The notes below the pieces were generated by a model, which had not been told where the DNA came from, made no database searches, and worked only from the letters and a program-made list of their open reading frames with translations. A stretch of 17,657 bases of DNA from an uncultured Acidobacteriota bacterium (GTDB lineage: Bacteria; Acidobacteriota; Terriglobia; Bryobacterales; Bryobacteraceae): NCBI GenBank assembly GCA_937952345.1, contig CALFYN010000810.1:1-17657 (forward strand), in the 5' to 3' direction. The stretch's first letter is position 1, and each line of letters begins with the position of its first letter. Below are positions 13,020-17,657 of the stretch, piece by piece. A program made the position numbers and the translations under genes.

Positions 13020-15257
13020 TTACCTCCAATCCCCTTGAAGGAAGAAACCCGCCCAGTGGATGGGCGCGCGCCAGCGGGGATGTGCCGCCATCGCCTTGCG
13101 GGCATGTAGGAGCGCCGTGGAAGGAGGCAACCGCCTGGGGCCGAGCATGGCGGAGTAGAACAGGCGCATGAATTCGGCGGATGCCTGATCGTCGACTTTC
13201 CAGAGGGAGGCGACCACGGACTTGGCTCCGGCGTAGAGGAAGAGGTAGCCGAGTCCGAGGACGGCTTCGCCTCGCATGTCCATGCCCGCTCCGCTTTCAC
13301 AGGAACTGAGTACGGCGAGATCGCAGCGGAGGCGCAGGGAGGTGATCTCATCGGCACGGAGGAAGCCGTCGGTGGGGTTGCCTGCTTCGTTGAGCATGGA
13401 GAGCATCAGGCCGGACTTGCGATGATCCATGTCGTCCATGATGCCGTGAGTGGCGAAGTGCAGGATGCGGTAATCGCCGAGTGGCGCGCGGAGGACATTC
13501 TCTTTGCTTGCCTGAAAGTCGAGGGCGAGCATGCTGCGTTGTTCGCCGGCGAGGGAAGCGATGGCGCGGGCCTCACGGCGGCTGAAGGGGAGGCGTGTGA
13601 AGTTCGAATCGCGGCCTCTGGTTGTGGATGGGTTCGCGTGTTGAGGGGCGGGGAGCCGGCGATTGGCGGGGAGCCTTGGGTCGCTGCGGTCGAAGACCGG
13701 ATCGGCAAAGACGGCGATTTGGTTAGGGGGGCGGGAGCGCTGGGAACGAGCGGCGCGCATGGCCGCGAGCAAACTTGCCGAGGGCACGGTGACGATCTCG
13801 TTGGTAAGTCCGATGGGCTTCCCGGTGAGGGGATTGGGGAGCAGCGGGAAGGGGATGAGGTTGAGGGGTGCGTCGGGGACGATGATCACGCGTTTGCCCT
13901 TGAGGTGGGGCCAGACGGGGGCGAGGATCTGATTGCTCAGGGTCCGAAGGGCCTGGGCCAGTTGCGTGTCCGACGCCGATGTGGCCGATTGGATGCGACG
14001 GGATATCTCCCGCACGGCGGCAACGATATCGCGCTGCTGGGTAAGGCGGACGAGACGGATTCCCTGGTTGGTGGCGATCCAGAGGCAGTAGCGTTCGCCG
14101 GAATTGGAATTGGCGGTGCCGGACTGTGAGAACTCGAGGAGCACATCATGTGGGCCCAGCAAGTTGCGAAGTGCGGTGGGATCGACGGTTGGTTGCGCGG
14201 CATCCGAGGAAAGGGTTTCGTACAGCAGGCGTGCGCGGCGCGATTCGCTGGCTTCGTAGGCTTGGGTATCGTAGCCGGCGTGCGGATACCGGGCGTGCAT
14301 GTCGAGCAATGCGGTCACATAATGCAGATGGTAGTCCTGCTTGATGGCGAAGTAGGACATGCGGATGTCGCGGTCCGTGATGGCGGCGCGGCTGGCTTCG
14401 ATGCCGTCGACGGCCTGGCTGAGAAGGCGGACGGCTTCCTCGGTGTTGCCGAGTTGGCGTTCCGCGTTGCCCCAGGCCAGGAGCGCGCTGAGTTGGCCCT
14501 GACGGTTGCCGGCGTTGCGGAACAATTCGTAGGCCCGGCGGAAGAGAGTTCGCGCTTCAGTTGTGTTGCCGGGGTTGCCGGCGGCGGGATAGCGTTTGAG
14601 CAAAATGACGTGGAGGAGTCCGCGGTCATAGTGGAGCCGGGCGAGGCGGGCCAGGTCGCCGGATTGCTCGTATGTCCGTTGCGCGCGATCCAAAGCGTGC
14701 ATGGCCACAGTCCAACTACCCGTCTCGGTCTGATTGATGGCCCAGCGGGAAATGGCGTCGGCTTCACCGATTGCGTCTCCGCATGCCGCGTATTGGGTTG
14801 CCGCCAGTTTGAGGCGGGGGATGGATCGAGCGAAAGGGATCGCGGTGTCGCGTGTTTCGAGGATGCCGAGTTCGAAGTTGGCTCTTGCCAATCCGCAGAG
14901 GTTAGTGGTTTGTGTGTAGATGGCGAGGGCGCGGCGAAATGCTTCTGCCGCTTTGTCGTCGCGGCCGAGAGTGCGCCATGCCTCACCGAGTTCGGCGAGG
15001 GAATCGGCTTCTTCGGCGAGGCCGAGACCACGGCGGATGTCCACGGCTCGGAGCAGGGCTTCATAGGCTTTGGCGCGTTGGGAGAGGGAGTTGAAGATGC
15101 GTCCGGCGGCGTGCAAGCTGGTGGCTTCGGCGGCCTGGTCACCGGATTGGCGGGCGCGGGCTGCGGCAGCAAGGTAGGCATCGGCGAGATCGGGTGTACT
15201 CTGGGCGCACAGCCAGCCAGTGGCAATCAGGATAACGGCATGGAACCGATTGCGCAT
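13020..15257 (-). CDS. Exported TPR-CHAT (caspase-like) protein
   Basis: The 745-residue protein starts with an apparent signal peptide (AVILIATGWLCAQ, cut near 19-20; it does not fit a lipobox). TPR repeats cover about 25-330 (AEEADSLAELGEAWRTLGRDDKAAEAFRRALAIY is the clearest region in register). The CHAT domain covers about 400-745. It keeps the predicted catalytic pair: His604 in HFATHG and Cys653 in LSSCESG. GEAVLGLGYLFLYAGAKSVV and the terminal HWAGFFLQGDWR are also typical. CHAT proteins are clan CD cysteine peptidases; TPRs usually bind the regulator or substrate. An exported caspase-like enzyme encoded 7 nt before a sigma factor suggests a role in sensing or in cleaving the anti-sigma or the secreted partner (inference). 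Confidence 0.9.
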   Translation of the reverse strand: MRNRFHAVILIATGWLCAQSTPDLADAYLAAAARARQSGDQAAEATSLHAAGRIFNSLSQRAKAYEALLRAVDIRRGLGLAEEADSLAELGEAWRTLGRDDKAAEAFRRALAIYTQTTNLCGLARANFELGILETRDTAIPFARSIPRLKLAATQYAACGDAIGEADAISRWAINQTETGSWTVAMHALDRAQRTYEQSGDLARLARLHYDRGLLHVILLKRYPAAGNPGNTTEARTLFRRAYELFRNAGNRQGQLSALLAWGNAERQLGNTEEAVRLLSQAVDGIEASRAAITDRDIRMSYFAIKQDYHLHYVTALLDMHARYPHAGYDTQAYEASESRRARLLYETLSSDAAQPTVDPTALRNLLGPHDVLLEFSQSGTANSNSGERYCLWIATNQGIRLVRLTQQRDIVAAVREISRRIQSATSASDTQLAQALRTLSNQILAPVWPHLKGKRVIIVPDAPLNLIPFPLLPNPLTGKPIGLTNEIVTVPSASLLAAMRAARSQRSRPPNQIAVFADPVFDRSDPRLPANRRLPAPQHANPSTTRGRDSNFTRLPFSRREARAIASLAGEQRSMLALDFQASKENVLRAPLGDYRILHFATHGIMDDMDHRKSGLMLSMLNEAGNPTDGFLRADEITSLRLRCDLAVLSSCESGAGMDMRGEAVLGLGYLFLYAGAKSVVASLWKVDDQASAEFMRLFYSAMLGPRRLPPSTALLHARKAMAAHPRWRAPIHWAGFFLQGDWR

Positions 15258-15287
15258 TTATCCCGAAATCCTACCACAGAATCCGAA

Positions 15288-15686
15288 TCACGCTGGTGAG
15301 TGGGCGAGGAGCCGTTTGCAGTAGAGGCCGTAGGCGAGCGGGAGAGCGAGGCCGGCGATGAGGGCGGCGGCTTTCCACGGAAGTGGGGCGTTTCTTGCCG
15401 TGCCCATGGCTATGGCGTAGACGGCGGCGGTGGCGGTGAGCGCGTAGATGGTGAGTACGAGGATCCAGCGGGCGGGTGCGGTGACGGGGATGAACTGCAT
15501 TGCGCCACGGTGGATGGCTACGCTGACGGGGATGATGCCAATGAGCCAGCCGGTGCTGACGGCGAGCACAAGCAGCGCCTGGAACATGGCCGATTCGGGA
15601 TAGGGCTTGCGCCATTGGGGGACGATCTCGAAGCCGGCGAGGATGAGGATGGTGAAGGATGCCGCGAGCACCCATGTGGCCCACAT
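15288..15686 (-). CDS. Small membrane protein, four predicted helices
   Basis: The 132-residue product has hydrophobic segments near 2-20 (WATWVLAASFTILILAGF), 33-56 (MFQALLVLAVSTGWLIGII), 70-95 (WILVLTIYALTATAAVYAIAM) and 104-123 (AALIAGLALPLAYGLY). I recognise no family. GAGCAGG lies shortly before the ATG. It ends 30 nt before the CHAT gene on the same strand and could be the first gene of that operon, but no shared function is evident. It is divergent from the methyltransferase gene, with 61 bp between the starts. Confidence 0.7.
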   Translation of the reverse strand: MWATWVLAASFTILILAGFEIVPQWRKPYPESAMFQALLVLAVSTGWLIGIIPVSVAIHRGAMQFIPVTAPARWILVLTIYALTATAAVYAIAMGTARNAPLPWKAAALIAGLALPLAYGLYCKRLLAHSPA

Positions 15687-15747
15687 ACCTGCTCAGGCGG
15701 AATCGGGTGTGGGAATCGCGCATTCGCTATTCTGTGGCGAGGCACCG

Positions 15748-16557
15748 ATGAACGTACTTCCTGAATTTTTGAACCGGCCTCCCGTGGAGTGGATGGATGG
15801 GGTGATTCCGCTGTTCGCGCCGGAGGCGGACAGCCTCTATGACCGGCGGCAGGGGAGTGTGGATATTTACACGGGGATTGCTTACGGCGCGAAGTTGTTT
15901 GGGGTGGATGCCGCGGAGGGGTTGTATGAGCAGGTGGCGGCTCTGGTGAGGGCGGCGGCGCCGCGGCGTGTGCTGGATGTTGGCTGCGGGCCGGGGCGGA
16001 TTGTGCACGATTGCGCGGCGGCAATGGCGGAATGTGAGTTTGCGTGCGTGGATATTTCGCGGGAAATGGCGCGGCGGGCGTGGCGGATTCTGGTGGAGGG
16101 CCGGGAGATTGCGTTGCCGGGATGGGAGTATCGGGGTCGTGCCGGGGTGGTGTTTCGGGGCGGTTTGCGGCAGGGGAATGTGTGGGTTGGGCAGGCGGAT
16201 GCATTGGATTTGCCGTTTGCGGGCGCGAGTTTCGATGTGGTGGTGGCGGCGCTGGTGTTGTGCCGGGTGCGGGATCCGCGGCGGGGGCTGGAGGAGATGC
16301 TGCGGGTGTTGCGGCCTGGCGGGCGGCTGGTGCTGGCAACACCGTTTGCGTTTAATGATCCGGAGCATTGGCGGAAGTTTTGGCCCTCGGGGCGTTTGCG
16401 AGGGGTGCTGGAGGGGTTGGGATTGCTGGTGGAGGAGTGGGTGGAGGGGGTGCAGTATGAAGAGGGGATTGATGCGAATGGGAATTCGCATTGTTACCGG
16501 GTGACGGTGTGTAGCTGTCAGTTAGAGGGCAAGCCTAGTATCCAGCCTTCGCATTGA
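15748..16557 (+). CDS. Class I SAM-dependent methyltransferase
   Basis: I start it at the ATG at 15748 (GAGG 5 nt upstream), giving 269 residues. The frame is open 141 bases further upstream, but that part lies over the divergent membrane protein gene. Motif I is VLDVGCGPGRIVHDC (about 75-89) and the acidic strand end is ACVDIS. ADALDLPFAGASFDVVVAAL and MLRVLRPGGRLVLATPF give motifs II-III of the UbiE/COQ5-like Methyltransf_11 type. About 30 extra residues (GREIALPGWEYRGRAGV region) sit between the second and third strands. The substrate is not predictable. The last 40 bases overlap the convergent DUF429-like gene, so its final dozen residues may be accidental extension. Confidence 0.88.
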   Translation: MNVLPEFLNRPPVEWMDGVIPLFAPEADSLYDRRQGSVDIYTGIAYGAKLFGVDAAEGLYEQVAALVRAAAPRRVLDVGCGPGRIVHDCAAAMAECEFACVDISREMARRAWRILVEGREIALPGWEYRGRAGVVFRGGLRQGNVWVGQADALDLPFAGASFDVVVAALVLCRVRDPRRGLEEMLRVLRPGGRLVLATPFAFNDPEHWRKFWPSGRLRGVLEGLGLLVEEWVEGVQYEEGIDANGNSHCYRVTVCSCQLEGKPSIQPSH

Positions 16558-17315
16558 CGGACTGCTGGGGTAGTGGGGGCTTCTTGGGTTTTGTAGTGTT
16601 GCACCATGTGGAGGAGTCCGGCGAAGGCGTCGAAGGGATCTTCGCCGGATTTGGCGGGGCCGAAGCCGTCGTGGAGTTGATGGATGAGATCTGGCTGGAG
16701 GTGAAGGTTTAACTCGTCTGCTTTTTGGAGGAATTCGCCGGCTTGGGCGCGGCGTTTTTGCTGATCTTGTTTTCCGAGGTTCTTGGGGTAGGCGAGGGCC
16801 GGGTAGATTTCGGCGATCCAGCAGTCGTTTTGGGGGTTGATGGTTTCGAAGGGCCAGATTTTCCAGTGAGCGGGGCGATGGCGGAGGACTTCGCTCCAGC
16901 CGGTGATGGCGGCCTTGCCGACTTGTTTGGGGCCGAGGGTCCAGAAGAGGGCTCCGGCTTTGGACTGGCGGTCGCATTGGCGGAGCCAGTCGCCGCGGTT
17001 CAGTTGGAGAGCGGCTTCGAGGATGGCTTTGCTGCCTTTCGCGGAACGCGGGAAGAAGGGCTGATGGAGTGACGGCTGATCGGATGTGCTCCAGTCGCGG
17101 TGGAGGGTTTCGATGAACCGTGGGATCTGCGCGGCGCGGCAATAGGCTTCGGGGAGCCCGATGGGGAAATCGAAGCCTACTACGGCGGGGCTGGGGCCAT
17201 CGAGGAGTGATAACGGGTCTACGATCTGGCGCGGGGCGGAGACGACGTTGTTGATCGACTCGCAGACCCAGCGCTTGCGGGGATGAATGCTCCAATCGGC
17301 GGCGGCGATGCGCAC
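16518..17315 (-). CDS. DUF429-like protein (predicted RNase H-like fold)
   Basis: The start is the GTG at 17315, three bases after the amidohydrolase stop; no in-frame ATG fits the N-terminus. The 265-residue product shows AAADWS at the N-terminus, VVGFDFPIGLPEAYC near 45-59, AEIYPALAYP near 168-177 and GEDPFDAFAGLLHM near 222-235. These Asp/Glu-bearing blocks match the DUF429 pattern, a family predicted to have an RNase H-like nuclease fold without a proven role. It is probably co-transcribed with the amidohydrolase and meets the methyltransferase gene tail to tail with a 40-bp overlap. The family assignment is moderate; the reading frame is secure. Confidence 0.72.
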   Translation of the reverse strand: MRIAAADWSIHPRKRWVCESINNVVSAPRQIVDPLSLLDGPSPAVVGFDFPIGLPEAYCRAAQIPRFIETLHRDWSTSDQPSLHQPFFPRSAKGSKAILEAALQLNRGDWLRQCDRQSKAGALFWTLGPKQVGKAAITGWSEVLRHRPAHWKIWPFETINPQNDCWIAEIYPALAYPKNLGKQDQQKRRAQAGEFLQKADELNLHLQPDLIHQLHDGFGPAKSGEDPFDAFAGLLHMVQHYKTQEAPTTPAVRQCEGWILGLPSN

Positions 17316-17318
17316 GGG

Positions 17319-17657
17319 CTATTTGAAATTGCTGTAGGGGCCGGCGCGCGAGATATCTGTCGTGCTGAGGCCGTCCTCATCCCACACGATCTTGCCGTTG
17401 CGCACGGTCATGGCGCAGCGGAGGCGCTGGTTGCCGGTGAGTTTGCCGTGGCCGGAATCGAGGAAGGCGAACGTGCCGCGCTCGAGTTGAAAGACGGCCA
17501 CGTCGGCATCGGCGCCTTCGCTGAGTGTTCCGAGTTCCTTGCGTCCGATGGCTTTGGCCGGATTGACGGTGCTGCGCTCGATGACCTGCTGGATGGTCAT
17601 GCCGAGGTTGAGGAGTTTCGACATGACGTTCGGCATGGTAGCGTTGGGGAGCATGAC
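17319..17657 (-). CDS. Amidohydrolase/deacetylase family metallohydrolase, C-terminal part (5' end outside window)
   Basis: The frame is open through the right edge (a GTC codon precedes the first visible ATG), so 113 codons of the C-terminus are present. MPNVMSKLLNLGMTIQQVI, STVNPAKAIGR, LGTLSEGADADVAVF and MTVRNGKIVWDEDGL are the end of the barrel and the small beta domain of dihydroorotase-like amidohydrolases. The metal-binding residues lie outside the window, so activity cannot be judged. The stop (17321-17319) is three bases before the GTG of the DUF429-like gene, indicating an operon. Confidence 0.82.
   Translation of the reverse strand, partial: VMLPNATMPNVMSKLLNLGMTIQQVIERSTVNPAKAIGRKELGTLSEGADADVAVFQLERGTFAFLDSGHGKLTGNQRLRCAMTVRNGKIVWDEDGLSTTDISRAGPYSNFK

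Noticed and set aside
13013..13357. N-terminal extension of the sigma factor frame up to 13357
   Set aside because: It overlaps the CHAT domain coding region and has Ser/Pro-rich shadow composition; the sigma homology begins only after the TTG at 13012.
15268..15276. TGGTAGGAT as an extended -10 for the CHAT gene
   Set aside because: It would leave an almost leaderless transcript and differs from the consensus; the evidence is too weak.
15607..15747. 47-residue N-terminal extension of the methyltransferase
   Set aside because: It lies over the start of the divergent membrane protein gene, and the ATG at 15748 has its own ribosome site and suits the family length.

Overview
The window is GC-rich and best fits an acidobacterium of the Solibacter/Bryobacter type (Bryobacterales, Acidobacteriota). 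That placement is inference from gene content: a winged-helix regulator fused through one membrane helix to TolB-like repeats, three PEP-CTERM proteins, a secreted protein carrying what looks like the Solibacter-type TIGR03437 domain, an ECF sigma/anti-sigma pair beside a TPR-CHAT protein, and several TTG/GTG starts. I see no rRNA, tRNA, CRISPR array or transposase gene.

Left part (1-4985). A secreted PI-PLC-like phosphodiesterase with a BACON-like C-terminal region runs leftward off the window edge. Its reading frame is open from 1753 to the edge, while a longer-looking glycine-rich frame on the other strand is only its shadow. A 123-bp divergent intergenic region holding two perfect inverted repeats separates it from a membrane-tethered wHTH/TolB regulator (+). 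Next, behind an extended -10 box, come a YjbQ/UPF0047 protein and a DUF2203 protein whose stop and start codons abut.

Middle (4911-9366). The 3' end of the DUF2203 gene occurs a second time 2,440 bp downstream as a decayed copy. The two copies bracket a divergent pair: a wHTH-TM-TPR regulator (-) and a PEP-CTERM protein with a galactose-binding-like fold (+). After the second copy lies a two-gene PEP-CTERM operon (-) with a 4-nt start/stop overlap and a near-perfect 18-bp palindrome in its promoter region. The last eight codons of both the TPR regulator and the PEP-CTERM protein are the same duplicated DNA.

Right-centre (9367-15686, all -). Transcription order is: small membrane protein, exported TPR-CHAT protease-like protein, ECF sigma factor (TTG start), single-pass anti-sigma without a zinc motif, and a 741-aa secreted protein with PPC-like and TIGR03437 domains. 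The last four are tightly packed and look like one operon. It reads as a cell-envelope sensing unit: cytoplasmic sigma, membrane anti-sigma, and two exported partners, one with a caspase-like His/Cys pair. This is the most interesting candidate system here.

Right end (15748-17657). A SAM methyltransferase (+) overlaps, tail to tail, a DUF429-like protein (-), which follows directly on the C-terminal end of an amidohydrolase entering from the right edge.
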